DNA from: Adineta vaga
Lineage: Eukaryota; Rotifera
DNA length: 64,000 bases
Reading direction: 5' to 3'
NCBI GenBank assembly: GCA_021613535.1
Contig: CP075492.1
Location: 14,446,001 to 14,510,000, forward strand
Shown: positions 24,654-37,631 of the stretch, piece after piece
Layout of the letters: each line of letters begins with the position of its first letter
How positions within the stretch are numbered: position 1 is the stretch's first letter
Program-made: the position numbers and the translations under genes
Notes under the pieces: model-generated
Seen by the model: only the letters and a program-made list of their open reading frames with translations
Told to the model about the DNA's origin: nothing
Databases searched by the model: none

Positions 24654-27080
24654 GTTTCGGATGAATGAATGTATATATGTTAATATCTCAATATAAATAC
24701 GAAAAAGTAAAGGTATATAATATGTTTTTTTTTCGTTCTAACGAGCATGTGCTTTTTTTCTAATTAACCATATCAATGAAGGTTAATAAAGTAAAAAAAT
24801 GGCTTGAGAGAGAGTGAAAGAAATATTCCGAAGAAAGCATATACTATATACTAACTCTATAATAGTCAAGGATACATTTCTTATATGTACTTTTTATTAA
24901 TCAAATCCTTCGAATGCATCTCGCAATGCAGCACATACAAAATGTGCGTAGATTATTACTGTAATTATGTGATTTTAAAGTTTACAGAAATAAGATGACT
25001 CCATTCTCATTCCAATGTCAATTCTCACGTTTTGATTGATATCTTTACGATATAGCCAAATAAAATATTTGAATCGATCTATAACTATGATATACAACCA
25101 CTAAAACATGTCCTCGGTGCAGAAATCAAACTATATCTGACTGTTTTCAAAACTCAACTCAAAGATGAGCCTACTCATGATGAATCAGCATCGATCGATT
25201 TGTATACAATAAAATGATTCATTAGCGTGTAACTGTTCTTAAAGTAATAGGATCATAAAAACAAGCTGATAGTATTCATATCATTCATTTACCTGTTATT
25301 GAAATGTGACTCTACAATCCGATCAATATTGAAATTCATTACCCGAAGAAACGATCCGATCGTTAGAAACATGCAGTATAAATCATATATGTATTACAGG
25401 ATGACCCCCCCCCCCCGCCGTTTTTTTCTTTCTTTTCCATTTATAGTATTCGATCCTTTGACTCTGTCATATGCTTACTCGTTAGAGATATATAAAAAAA
25501 GTTTTGATGTTTCTACTTTATCACCCTTATAATGTAACAATAAGAAAGATGAAGAAAAACAATTGTTTTAAAATTATTTCGATTTAGTTAGTGATATTTA
25601 ATACATTTTATTTTCATTACTGAGAATATAAGAAACTTTTTCTTCTATTTCTTCTTCTTCTTCTGTATCCACACTAATAGACAAAAACAGCAAAAAAAGA
25701 TACTCATCAACTGAAGAAAGTTTATTTTCTTGATAAACAAGAAAAGAAACAAGTATGTTTCATTATCTATATTCTCATCTTTCGTTCTACATACAATCTG
25801 AAGTGGAGTTTAAAATGTACTCAACAAACAATTGGTTTCGTGATTCAAAATGAATGATAATCAGAATAACCATGAGAATTGAATCGTACAAAAAAAGACT
25901 ATTGAATGTTATCAACGACATTCGATTCTTTTACTGTTATTCATCAATCAATAGTTCATGTGTAGATTAATTGCAAATCTATTTACTGAAAACATATTCA
26001 ATACAATTTCATCAACGGACATTATAACCATGAATAAACCATAGAAAGAAAGAAAACATTCAGCTTCTTAGAACTATATTCCTTAGGAATGGATTGAGAG
26101 TGTGTTTCATCTAAATGTAAATTTAAGTATCCACACGAATGAGAAGAGGATATTTTGAGTGAAATCGAAATGAAGATACATATGAAATGAATTTACATGT
26201 ATATATGATTATAAGTATTCTATATTCTTTGTTAACTTCCTCAGGCTCATCTTGCATAACAATCGTACTTAGACCATAATCCGATACTGTTGAGAATAAG
26301 TCTATTATGAGAACTTTGTCTTTACATGATGAGTTCCTCATGTAATTAAATCTTTTACTGCCTTCCTTCTCAGTTCGTATGTATTATCATCATTTCGATA
26401 TCTTATATCAAATACATCGAGACAAAAGGAAAGATTTCTAAGATGATAATAGAGAAGAGAAGAGAAGAGATGAAGAAAAAACAAAACATCAGGTGTTTTC
26501 GACTTGAATGAGAGAGCGAGAGAGAAAGAAAGGAGTGTAAGAGTAACAGAAATGGCACAGATAAACAACATTACAAAGCTAATTTCATTGAGATATAAAT
26601 GAAATTGACGTCACGATAACGAAAATGATGGATCACATGAGAAAAGCGTTAGAGTTGAAAGATCTTCGAATTGTTGTCTTTTGATAAGGGAAGAGCCAAT
26701 ATGTAAAAGTAGCACAGAACAATGTCGTATATAAACAGTTGATGAAAGTAGAATTATAATCATCATCATCAGATAGGAGAGATGGTAAGTCATATTTGTT
26801 TCATTTCAAAACCACTTCCTTACCCTTCACTCTCACATCATTTAGATTGGAGAAAAAACTCATACACCATCATTTTTGTCGATATGGAAAAGATGCTGGC
26901 GAAGATATGGTGAAAGCATTGGAGGAAAGTTTAAAATAAGTTTATCATCATGAATAGTTGTAAGAATGAATGAATATGTCGACTTGGATTCATACATCCT
27001 CGATGTTCTCGAATTTATTGTATAGTTTATAAGTAACTAACTATAGACATGTTTAGTTTGTAGATAACTCTTGATTTTAG
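24654..27080. other. Long intergenic region, no gene seen
   Basis: About 2.4 kb with no supported gene. It holds a poly-C run (25405-25416), CTT-rich and AGAGA-type purine repeats (near 25660 and 26455-26475) and short open frames of low complexity. A short possible 5' exon (ATG at 26779 with GTAAGT, acceptor near 26845) was seen but could not be joined in frame to the gene at 27081. Confidence 0.5.
25405..25416 (+). repeat. Poly-C homopolymer (12 nt)
   Basis: Twelve consecutive C followed by GCCG, in a strongly AT-rich region. Confidence 0.9.
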
Positions 27081-28346
27081 ATGAAACCGAGCAAAATAAA
27101 TCGAGTTGATGAGATGAATGTAGATGAACTTGAATTGGAAAATATGGTTATCGGTGAACATCGGCAACAGCAACATGAAAAAGCAATTTCGAAATCCGTG
27201 AAAATTATTCAGTAACTATTTTATCCGCACATCCATATACACATGAAAGCTATATATTATGATTTTTGAATTCGTTTCAGATCGTGGCGATCGAACGCTT
27301 TGTGTGCAACGAAAATGAAATTAGTTTACACAGTTTTGGCACTACTCGCCATTGCTAGTGTTTCGATAGTACTCCTGATGTCTCATCGTACGTCAAAGAT
27401 GAATGACAATCCCATTTTCGAAACAGAACAAGGTGAGATAGATTCTATCAATTAAAACCTTCTTTGTTAAATGAAAAGGATTCCACAGATACAACAAGAA
27501 TTGCAAATGATCGAGATGATAGCAACTTATATCAGGAAACATCACAACAACTAAATGAAGTTCATGAGGATGAACAGATGCCACAATTACGATCATATGA
27601 CAGATATGAGGTGAGTTCTATTTTATTTACTTTAGATGATATTTATTTATATGCTGGAAATAAAGATCTCGATCATACGAACGTCTTGGTCACACGCATG
27701 TTTATGTTCGAGAAGGTAAACAAAAGTCATCTCAACGTCTTCGTTTTCCTGTTGCTCATTATACAAGACGTCATAATCGTATGTTTCATTCGATTTCGTA
27801 GTCAATCATCCTAACAACATCTTCTCGTTCTAGCATTCAAGAGTTCTTTGATGCATTTCATGCCTTGGATACCCATCTTTGCTGATCGTCGTACAAAACA
27901 AACGATCATTTTCTCACAAACAGGCGGTGGTCGGTTGTTTATTTCCCTCAAAAATCTTCTTTGCAAATCATCTCTTTGATTGTAGTTTATATTCTTCCTC
28001 CATTGATCAACATGTATGGAAAAATGTATTCAGTAGCTGAATTGATTGCATCCGGCTATGCAAGTTTAGTTAGTAGTGGTGTTCCACCCACTTCAAACAT
28101 AGATATGTTTCGCTTTTTCCATCCACAACCATGTGAGAGTTCAGACATTTTTTTATTGATTCTGAATATTGATAATTTGTTTTCTATTGAGTAGTGTTTG
28201 GCCCAAGTATTCCAATTGTGAATCCACATACAGGCATCTTTCGTGGTGGAATTCATGGCAAATTTGGATCATTTCCTCTTTCCACAAGCAATTCTAAATA
28301 TTATTCAGAAGATTATTCGCCCGAAAGAGAAGAGGACAACTATGAC

Positions 28347-28377
<31 letters not shown>

Positions 28378-29014
28378 GTGATGATAATTACAACGACGAT
28401 CGATATCGTAAAAATCTATACGAAAATAACAAACGACCACACTTGAGAACCAAATATCCAAGTAATGTACATGTTCTAGAATGTTTTTAATCGAAAAGAG
28501 ATGATTATAGAGAAAGGGGAATATTTCTTGTTGAGCACTTCAAGAATATATAGTTGACAATATGTAACAGATATTGAATAATCCAAAAGTGACATTTGAT
28601 TTGGATTTATGATTTCGTTAGTAGAGAGATAAAAGTGATATTTCATAAAACATCAGACTTCATAAAGAAGCAATGGATGAAAAATGTAGATATATCTGTT
28701 GTGGAACTTATATTTATTCATCGTAACATAATTTCCTTCCATCTTTATTTAATAATAATTTCAATATTCTCATATTATCTATTGTCTTATTTTTCTGAGA
28801 AGACGAAGAAGTAAGATTGGACAATTTTGAGGGAGTTTCGTTTCTATTTGAATGGAGTCACACATTTTCATGATGATTTATTTTGATATAGGAACAACTA
28901 CTGCAACAACAAGATCAACTAAAATAACCAAATCAACAAAAAAACCTACACCAACTACACCAACTACATCAAATGCGGAGTTTCTAACGAAGTGTGAACC
29001 AGATGTGGTACCTC
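27081..29014 (+). CDS. Type II membrane protein with acidic and Thr-rich ectodomain (possible N-terminal part of the subtilase gene)
   Basis: Probable exons: 27081-27211, 27281-27432, 27489-27610, 27666-27778, 27834-27929, 27985-28132, 28195-28461 and 28892-29014. The first about 55 residues are charged and cytosolic-looking (MKPSKINRVDEMN...). A single TM segment follows (KLVYTVLALLAIASVSIVLLM) and then a polar ectodomain. That ectodomain includes LGHTHVYVREG, a Gly/Pro region (GPSIPIVNPHTGIFRGG), an aspartate run of about 11 residues and a Thr/Lys-rich stalk. The joint between 27610 and 27666 is out of phase by one, so that boundary or base is uncertain. The last donor (29015) is in phase with an acceptor at 29424 inside the subtilase gene, so this may be its membrane anchor rather than a separate gene. 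No family recognised. Confidence 0.5.
28344..28384 (+). repeat. GAT trinucleotide repeat encoding poly-Asp
   Basis: GAC/GAT codons repeated in frame inside an exon of the membrane protein, giving an acidic run followed by GDD; flanked by EREEDN and NYNDD. Confidence 0.85.
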
Positions 29015-29375
29015 GTAAGTTCACTTGCTTTTTCTTTCAAATTACATCTACTTTCGCAACAACCTTTATTGTCGTATTTATCACATTTAACTTGAATACT
29101 TACAAAAAATGTCCCAAAATTTATGTCATATTTTTCTAATGTCTATTGATGTTGATTAATTAACCGATTAACGGATATCAACATATAGCGATATACAAAT
29201 GAGGCAACCATAAGATAAGAAAACCTATAGTAATTAATGACGAGATAGTTAATGAAATTGAATTTGTTATATGATGTGTAATCCGATATGATCTTGGTAT
29301 TTTCATCTGCTGAAGTCCAATGATAGTGGGTTCAAGATTTTACATTTGAGTTTCACAAAATAACTAAACTATTAT

Positions 29376-32300
29376 ATGTCGATATTCAAACTACTATATT
29401 ATTATTTGCTGTTGTATTTTGTAGGCACCTTTAAAAGAAATCGAAAGATTCAATCACGAGAAGAAAAGAAAAAGCGATTAAAGACCAAACTAAAAGAAAT
29501 ATGTAGCAAACAGATAATGGGTAGTCGCCAACGACTCAAAAATGCCGTGATGGTTGAATTTGCAAGTGATAGTAAAGACAAAGATTATGCTAAGAAGGTC
29601 CTGGAAACTCTAACAAAGAATGATCGAACTCGTAGTTTATCGGTTAAAATACGGCAAAAATTTAATTCCGAAGCTATACATGGTGTATCTATTTCTGTCA
29701 ATGATGAAAGCACACTGGAAACTCTTGCAGATCTCGATGAAGTTGTTGAATTTCATCCGATCACAATTGTTCCTGCACCAAAACCTATGAAATATTTCAC
29801 AGCAAGTGATAAATTAAAAGATGGTAATTTACAACCTATTCTTCCTCACGCTATATCCGGTGTTTCAAAGCTGCATGAACAATTTCAAAACTATGGTAAA
29901 GGTGTTCGGGTAAGAAGAATCGAAAAGCTGATATTTTGTTCGTTTTTGATCATCTTTATGAGAAGAACGATACGTTCTTACTAATTCTATAAAAAGTTTT
30001 TATTTCTTTATTTCGTGTTCAAAAGTATATTTTCTCATTTACTATTAACGTAAGTATATGTTATAGATTATTATCAATCGATTGAGTGATCATGAGAGTT
30101 TTCTTGTCAAAGTTGCTCAAAAAGTGACTACTATACCTGCTCCTATTGTTGAGTCATAACATAAGCGACAAAAATTATTTGTTTTTTTTTCTTCGCAGAT
30201 AGCAGTTGTTGACAGTGGAATTGATTATAATCATCCAACATTGGGAGGGTGCTTTCGAACAGAAGGATGCAAAATTGAAGATGGTTACGGTACATAACTT
30301 CAGGAAAGATCTCGACATGATGAAAAAATAAAAATAAATACTTTTTAGATTTTGTTGGTGATAGTTACGGTGCAGCTGATCCAATACCAAAACCTGACAA
30401 TGATCCGTATGATGGTTGTCCTGATGGTGGTCATGGTATTGATAGTCTTTTATAATTTACTAATTTGTTTCACTTCTGTTACAGGTACACATGTGGCTGG
30501 AATTATTGCTGGAAATAGTTCTGGAACTAAGGATTCATTTTATACTCCTGTGACACCATTCTTAGGTGTTGCTCCTCAAGCAACCCTTCTTATTTGTAAG
30601 TTTCTTTAATCGTTTCATATTCATTCGTTATTTCCATTATATTTCATTTTGATGTTGTAAAGATCGTGTAGGTGGATGTCCTGGTGAAATTGGATCAGGT
30701 CAGTTTAACTATTCATATCTTCTAACTAATTTATTTGTTCATACTATGTTTATCTTTTCAATCATACAGATGTATTTGCGCAAGCGATCTTGACTGCTTA
30801 TGAAGCCAAGGCTGATATAAGTGAGTATATTTTATTGGTGACGTATTTTCTGATCACGACAGATTCCATTGCAAAATGTTAGGAATAGATTTTTACTAAG
30901 AGATGTCAAGAAAGAAGTTTGGAACGCTGCCAGAATAATTAAATTATAGTATGGAGTAAGAATGGAATACGAATAAAGTAAGAGCATAATGTATACTTAG
31001 AAGTTTCGTCCTTCATTCAGCTTGATAGTACTATTCGATGATTATTCACCTTTACAGTTTCAGTTGACGAACGTTGTCAAATATAAATGAGGTGCATCTA
31101 TTGTCAAAATGTGAGCCCTATATGTTCTAAACACTTTAATATGATCTCTTGTGAAATCCAAAAGTCTCTCCCTTATTATTAAAAAGTTACATTAACACTT
31201 TGAAAATATTAACACAACATTATTATATATACAGTAACAACGTCTATCGGATCTAGCAGCCCTTATCCAACTGATATATTTGCAATAGCTGTTGATTATG
31301 TTACCAGCAAAGGAGGTAATGATCGAATTCTCTTGTGAAGCTGGCCACGAATACCTTTGTCATAGTTTATACGACTGTTTGCGCCGGCAATGAAGGCGAA
31401 TATGGAATCCAAACCATAGTTACTCCAAGTATAGCAACAGCAGCGATAAGTGTTGCCTCCGTAGATAATACTCACACAGTTAAGTTTATCCTCATTGCTC
31501 CTAATGGAAGAAAAATACCATATCTTGCTGGACATGCCTTCAGCAATGAACAATCAACTTTTCAATCAAAAATTGTTGTCAATGGTAGGCTTGACCTTCA
31601 GCGAATATACTTGATCAATGTTCATCTCTCATGTTAAGATCCAGATCGAGGAGTTAGTGATGGATGCAATGGACCAAAAATATCAGTCGCTGGTGTTGTT
31701 GTCTTGTTTGCAAATAATCCTAACGACATGTGTACTATTTCTGAACGATGTATGAAAGCAGCAGAGGCAGGAGCAATTGGCTGTCTTATTGATGATCCTT
31801 CTCTCACAGGAGGTATTTTTCCTCTTTCTTGTCTCATTACTTCTTTATCTTGATAAAACTCATTCTAGCATTCATAACTGTACCAAACGGAATCATCAGT
31901 TTAGAAGATGCTCAATTTATTACAAAAACAGTGTCAAAAAATCCAGATGGTATCTATCAGTTTACGAATTCATTCGAAATGATTTCAATGGTAAGATGTC
32001 GCAATAAATAGTGCTGAGAAATAAGAAAGTTCTTTCTCAATATGTTCATCTAAGGAGATTGATCACTTTGAAGAAAATATCTTCGTTCTTTTTCAAACAA
32101 ACAGATTGTATGTCTCATCGCCGAAACAAATGTCATAGAATCATCTGTTTCAACAATTTTTCCTTTGACCATCTCGTTTTTCGACAAGGTTTGTTCTGAC
32201 GATGAGCATATTAACTGTATCTTCTTATTCCTATTTACAAGTAGCAACGAAATACAAGTTTTCATTTGTTTTCTTTTCGTTTCCAACAGTCACATGTGAT

Positions 32301-35109
32301 ATTTATAGTTTTCTTCATTTGTGACAAATTGAAAATATCACATATGAATCTATTTTAAGGCAACAAGCGTAAAACCATCCATATTCACATCAATAGGACC
32401 AAGGATCGATTTAGAGTTCAAACCAGATATAGGTGCGGTAGGTGGATTCGTTTATTCGACTGTAACTACCAATGTTGCCAAATATCTGGGATTACCTTCT
32501 GCATATGCTGTGTGGTCTGGTACAAGTATGTCAACTCCTTATATGGCTGGGTAAGTTTTCATTTATATAATATAAATAGATGAATATCAATATAGTTTTA
32601 TGCAGAGGATTTTACAATGTTGGAAGACATTTATATTATAACTCTATTGTCTACAATATTGTAGAACTACCTGTATATTTTTAAAAAAAACTTCAGAAAA
32701 CCCACCTTTTCTATTTGTATTCATTTATTATGAGGATTCGATTACTTCTCCATTCTTTATGAACAGGTTAGACTTAGAAAAGTTGATTATCTATTGTCGT
32801 AAAAGTAAAACAGTTTCCACAGTTATGTTTTGAATTTCAAGTCATCCTCTGATTAGAAATTTATAGTATAATGATTTAGTTTTCCTAGAACGTATCAAGA
32901 ATAGTGATTTTTTTTATATTTGATTGATTCGTCCAAATAATGTGATAAAGGCATTATTGTCGAAACGACTTGTGTAGACGATAACTGAGTTTCTGTTGAT
33001 ATTTCTTCTTTTTAAAGCGTTTTGGCACTTTTCCTTTCGCACATTGGTAATCCTGCTCCAAGTACTGTTGATGGGGTTTCAAGTGATGGAAAATGTCGTC
33101 CTAAACCATCTGTTGCTCGAGATCTCTTTCAATCGACTTCGAAAATATTGAAAGATGATGATTCTTCGCTTGTTGAGCCGCCCCTTCGACAAGGTGCTGG
33201 ATTTGTAGATGCTTATTATGCTATTACTACAAAAGCTTTCTTTTCGCCGGCTAAACTAAGTCTTAATGATACAGTCAACAAAAAAGAGTCATACACTGTT
33301 CGACTGTTCAATATTGGTCAACAACCAGCTAGATACAAACTCAGTCATCAAGGAGCTCCAATGACTACTGGAATGGAACCGAACAACGATTTACTACTAC
33401 GAAATCCAGTATATACTGAAGATTATGCTGTAAGTATCCGATTACGGTACTTGTTTTTATACATTGCAATTTTAAATAAGTAAAAAATATCGGACATTTA
33501 CGTAAACAGATTATTCTGTCGCTGTGAAGTTCCTATCCGAGAATATTAGTAATATTTGGAACGTAGAAATTCTTTCATCAAAATGAGTCTTATATTGAAG
33601 GATGTTAAAATGATACCAAATCGAGTCGAAATTCAACCTGGTGAATCACAAGAAATAACACTTCGATTCAAACCACCTAAAAATGCAAAGTCAGATCTTC
33701 TTCCATACTATTCTGGCTTTATTCATGCTAAAAATGAAGATAATGGAGAAGTGGTTCATTTGTCATGTATACGCTTCGATTTTCTTTTTATATTGTTATG
33801 CGTAATTATTATGCTTTAGATATTGGCGTTGTTGGCGATTACGAAAAAGCACGAATGATTGTTCGACAAACTCCATCGGGTATTGTAACAGGACTTAAAG
33901 ACCACCATGGAAACTACATATCTGATAACGGAATAACAACTGTCAATTGTACACAAGGAGCACTAATCATACTTGTTTTTGCATATGGTCCACGTGTTTT
34001 TGCTACAGAATTGGTGCCTGCTGATAAACCCATTGAGCCTGGCTATCACATCAGGTAATATCTGATTTAACAGATCATAAACTTTTGTTAAAAAGCACTG
34101 TTTCACGAACGAATCGAGACATGGAAATCTTCCAGACATGAATAGTATAACAACTTCAAAAACCTTTTCGGTGCTATTCTCTTGGGACTAAAATGTAGAA
34201 ATTGCATAGTTCATTTGTCATTTACTTCCTGGAAAGGAAGCGGATATAGGTTTATGTATAAAATTGAGGAGTCTAAGAATGTTGAGGTTTAGAGAATAAC
34301 GTTCGCACTATGCTTTGAAAAAGAGAATACAAATGTGTTTCTGTACAGTATAATGTGAACAATAATATAATACTTGCAAATAGTTTCATATTATTAAGAA
34401 AGAAAGAATAGGGAGAAGAATTTCAAATATACATAGAATCAATGCTGATATGGAATGACGAACGACTTATATATACCTCTACTGACATGAACTTTCGATA
34501 CATAGAACAATGACTTATCATATGGTAGTATTCATAGTTAGTCTTCATTCTTTTGACGCATTTACAAGCATAAATTCAAATTTTCATCCACATCTCGACT
34601 CTCAGTTAGCATCAAACAACTTAAATGAAGTTAACCGCATTCTTAGATCAATTCGAAGTATTTAGAGTTATGTATAAATGATTCGTATATTGTAATGTAA
34701 TGTTCAATGAAAGATGAATTTCTTCTTCAAGAAAGTATATATTTGTTCTACTATTTTCTGTAGAAAGTCTATTACTTATTTTAATTATTTCAAGAAAAAA
34801 ATTCGTCGTTTTACTGATTCTTTTAGTGGTCAAGTACCATCAACAACGTACATCTCCCTAGCTGCTGAAAATGTTCCCAGAAATATGGACGTACCGTTCA
34901 ATTCATATGTATCATCATCATATGATTTTCCGTGGGATGGACAAGTTCTACAGATAGATGCGACTGAGAATGGCGTCAGTCAAAGCGTGGTTCAGATTCC
35001 ACCAGGGCAATATCGAATGTTGTTCGAAGTTGCTAAGAATTTCGGTCGTGCGACAGAGATTGATGATTTTGAACTTTATGCCACACCAGTATTCGATTTA
35101 GTTTACTAA
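29376..35109 (+). CDS. Subtilisin-like serine protease (S8) with I9 propeptide, PA insert and Fn3-like C-terminal domains, one frame break
   Basis: Fifteen exons: 29376-29909, 30199-30289, 30349-30435, 30485-30595, 30663-30698, 30770-30820, 31235-31315, 31366-31584, 31639-31812, 31869-31990, 32360-32550, 33018-33433, 33510-33766, 33820-34054 and 34827-35109. They give about 962 aa with consistent phase once one base is restored at the A4 run 33580-33583. Order: short hydrophobic start (LLYYYLLLYFVG), I9 propeptide (NAVMVEFASD), catalytic Asp (AVVDSGIDYNHP), His (HGTHVAGI, split by an intron), oxyanion Asn (AGNEGEYG), PA domain (AAEAGAIGCLIDDP), Ser (SGTSMSTPYMAG), then Fn3-like repeats (QPGESQEITLRF). 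The full triad is present, so an active secreted protease is expected, like Vpr-type or fungal/oomycete PA-subtilases. Four introns are 369-772 nt, unusual here. The gene could begin at 27081, which would make it membrane-tethered. Confidence 0.88.
32290..32347. repeat. Inverted repeat in subtilase intron
   Basis: TCACATGTGATATTT at 32290-32304 pairs with AAATATCACATATGA at 32333-32347 (14 of 15 bases, 28-nt loop). It lies 12 nt before the acceptor of a 369-nt intron and could fold in the pre-mRNA. Confidence 0.6.
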
Positions 35110-35658
35110 TCTATCAAAAATATTTTGATTCCTTTTTTGAATTCTTTTGCTGTAATATTTTGATCAAATTATTTTTAGTAGAAAATGATTAGAACTTTTT
35201 TCATTCCATTTTCAATAAATTATTAATTTCTACTTTTTTCAATGTGAAACTATACAACATTTTTCGCAAAATGCTTCGATCTTTTTTTTATACCAGAATG
35301 AGTTCATTGTTCAGATCGTACTATATTTGATAAGACGCATGCAACAATGAACCACGTTGAGAGTATGGGTGTGGAGTATGAATGATGTGAAGTATAATGA
35401 AACTCACATTCACCTTGTTTTTTTGATTATCTGATATCTTTAGTATGAATATAATGTTACGAAAACATTACTGTTGATAATTATATCACATAGAATTTAC
35501 ATTTGTTTTATATTTCAAGACAAACTTTCAGTGCGAAAACAATAAAGTTGACTCTTTGATATCTTATCATAGGCAAAAGAAAAAGAGTTATTTATTAGTG
35601 AAAAAAAAGTATACCCTGTTTTCTTCACGTCGATATGTGTTGATAAAAAGTGCAAGAT
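35110..35658. other. Intergenic, no gene seen
   Basis: Spacer between the subtilase stop and the P450 start, AT-rich, with nothing else recognisable. Confidence 0.5.
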
Positions 35659-37376
35659 ATGATCATCACAATAATATTACTGAGTATTCTTTTCAGCCTA
35701 ATTATCTATTATTATTGGGTAATAAAAACGAGTTATGAATATTTTAAACAACAAAATATTCCTGGTCCTAAACCGAACTTCTTCTTTGGTCATTATTTAA
35801 ATATATGGAGTACACCTTCATTTGCTCGACAAATTCCTCAATGGACTAAACAATATGGTTCTCTCTATGGAATATTTCAAGGCACACGTCCAATCTATGT
35901 TTCATCCGATGTGGATTTCTTAGAAGAAGTTTATATAAAACAATTCTCTATCTTTCAATCACGTCCAAAGAATATTCTTACTGAACTATTGAAACGAAAT
36001 GCTGCAAGTTTATTTTCTGCCGATGCTAATCAATGGCGACGTCAACGACATGTAATTAATCCAACATTTACAACAGCAAAATTAAAAATGATGACACCAC
36101 TTATTCATAAATGTGTTCTATCAATGATGAATAAACTCAATGATAATTTTCATCAAGAATTTAATATCTTTACATTATATAAACGATTAACTATGGATGT
36201 TATTTGTAAGTATTATGATAAATCTTAAGTCTATATGACAGTATATATTTATTCTTAGGGCATTGTGCATTCGGTATTGATACTGATTTACAAAATGATA
36301 TTGATAATTCATACATGAAAAAATCATTGGCTCTTTTTTCTCGTGATCCAGAAAAGATGTTTCTCGTTCGAATATCGAATCTAATGCCATTTTTTGTTCC
36401 TCTATTAATTCAATTCATGAAATATTCAATAAAATTAATCAATTTATTCAAAATGTTAATACCTTCTCTGATGACTAATCTGGAAGGTCCACCTCAATTA
36501 TGGATTATTAAACAAATTGATACTCTTGTTCAACAAAGATTACATTCAGACAATAAACGAATTGATTTACTTCAATTAATGTTAGATGCATCCTCAGATG
36601 AAATAGTTCAGGTATAAATAACATTTTGTTTTTAAGAAAATAGAAAAAGGAAAAGGTTTCTTCATAGGATAATGATAATCATGAATTAATGTCAAAAAAA
36701 CTTCAGTACAAAGAAGTATTAATGAATGCTAGCTTATTTTTAAATGCAGGTTTTGAAACGACATCACTCAATCTGGCTTACTCAACATATGAATTAGCTA
36801 AACATGAAGATATACAAAAGAAACTTCAATTAGAAATTGATCAATATTGGAAAGATGAAGATTCGATTGATTATGATGTGATTAATCAACTGAAATATTT
36901 AGATATATTCATACGAGAAGTTCTTCGATCTTATTCAACGACACATCGTGTTTTTGGTCGACAATGTTCTCAAACAACAACTATAGCTAGTCATCATGTT
37001 GAAAAAGGTTTGTATTTATTTCAATCGAATTGAAATTAGAGAAATAGTCTTTAATCGAGTAGATTCAATCATTCAAGCAGATACATATACTATCCATCAT
37101 AGTATTGATTTATGGGGACCTGAAGATCCAAATGAATTTGTTCCCGAACGTCATTTAATAAAACGACATCCATTAGCTTATATGCCATTTGGTGCTGGGC
37201 CACGAAATTGTATTGGAATGAGATTTGCATTGATGGAATTGAAAATAGCTCTGGTTTATATTTTGCATGAATATAATATTTTACCTGGAGCTAAACTGGA
37301 ACAAGGAATGAAACGACAAGAAACTGTCACTCTATCACCCGAAGCAATTTTTATACGAATTCAAAAACGAACATAG
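35659..37376 (+). CDS. Cytochrome P450 (CYP3-clan-like)
   Basis: Four exons, 35659-36205, 36259-36611, 36668-37007 and 37063-37376, encode 517 aa. The N-terminal anchor (IITIILLSILFSLIIYYYW) is followed by the proline hinge (NIPGPKPNFFFGH), as in ER-bound animal P450s. I-helix AGFETTS, K-helix EVLR (ExxR), the PERF-like FVPERH and heme-binding FGAGPRNCIG with the axial cysteine are all present, so the enzyme looks functional. Family function: NADPH-P450-reductase-dependent monooxygenation; substrate unknown. For the last intron I chose the acceptor at 37062 because it keeps a DSIIQADTYTIHHS strand that the alternative AG at 37079 would remove. The ATG at 35659 is the first in frame giving the anchor. 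Clan assignment is by general resemblance only. Confidence 0.92.
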
Positions 37377-37631
37377 TTTTTTTCATTTCAAATTTCGTCA
37401 AAAATATAACGTTGTCGAGAAAATTGTTTTTTTTCATTACTAAAAATAAAACAATTCAAAATCGATTTAGATCTCAAGATTTGTTATAGATGAGCAAGAT
37501 ATTAATTTATTGCTTTATACATTTCTGCAGTATGGTATTATCTAACAATTGAGCAAAGACAAAAATATGTAGTGAAATCAAATTTATATGAGAAAGAAAA
37601 GGAATATTATCTATTGAATGTCCACAGGAAG

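Noticed and set aside
25299-25532. 77-codon frame spanning the poly-C run
   Set aside because: Frame depends on a homopolymer; residues are low complexity.
26123-26793. Minus-strand frames of 60-77 codons, some hydrophobic
   Set aside because: Purine-repeat sequence read on the other strand; no introns or motifs support a gene.
34648-34833. Minus-strand 61-codon frame in the 772-nt subtilase intron
   Set aside because: Antisense to the intron end and following exon, low complexity, no motif.
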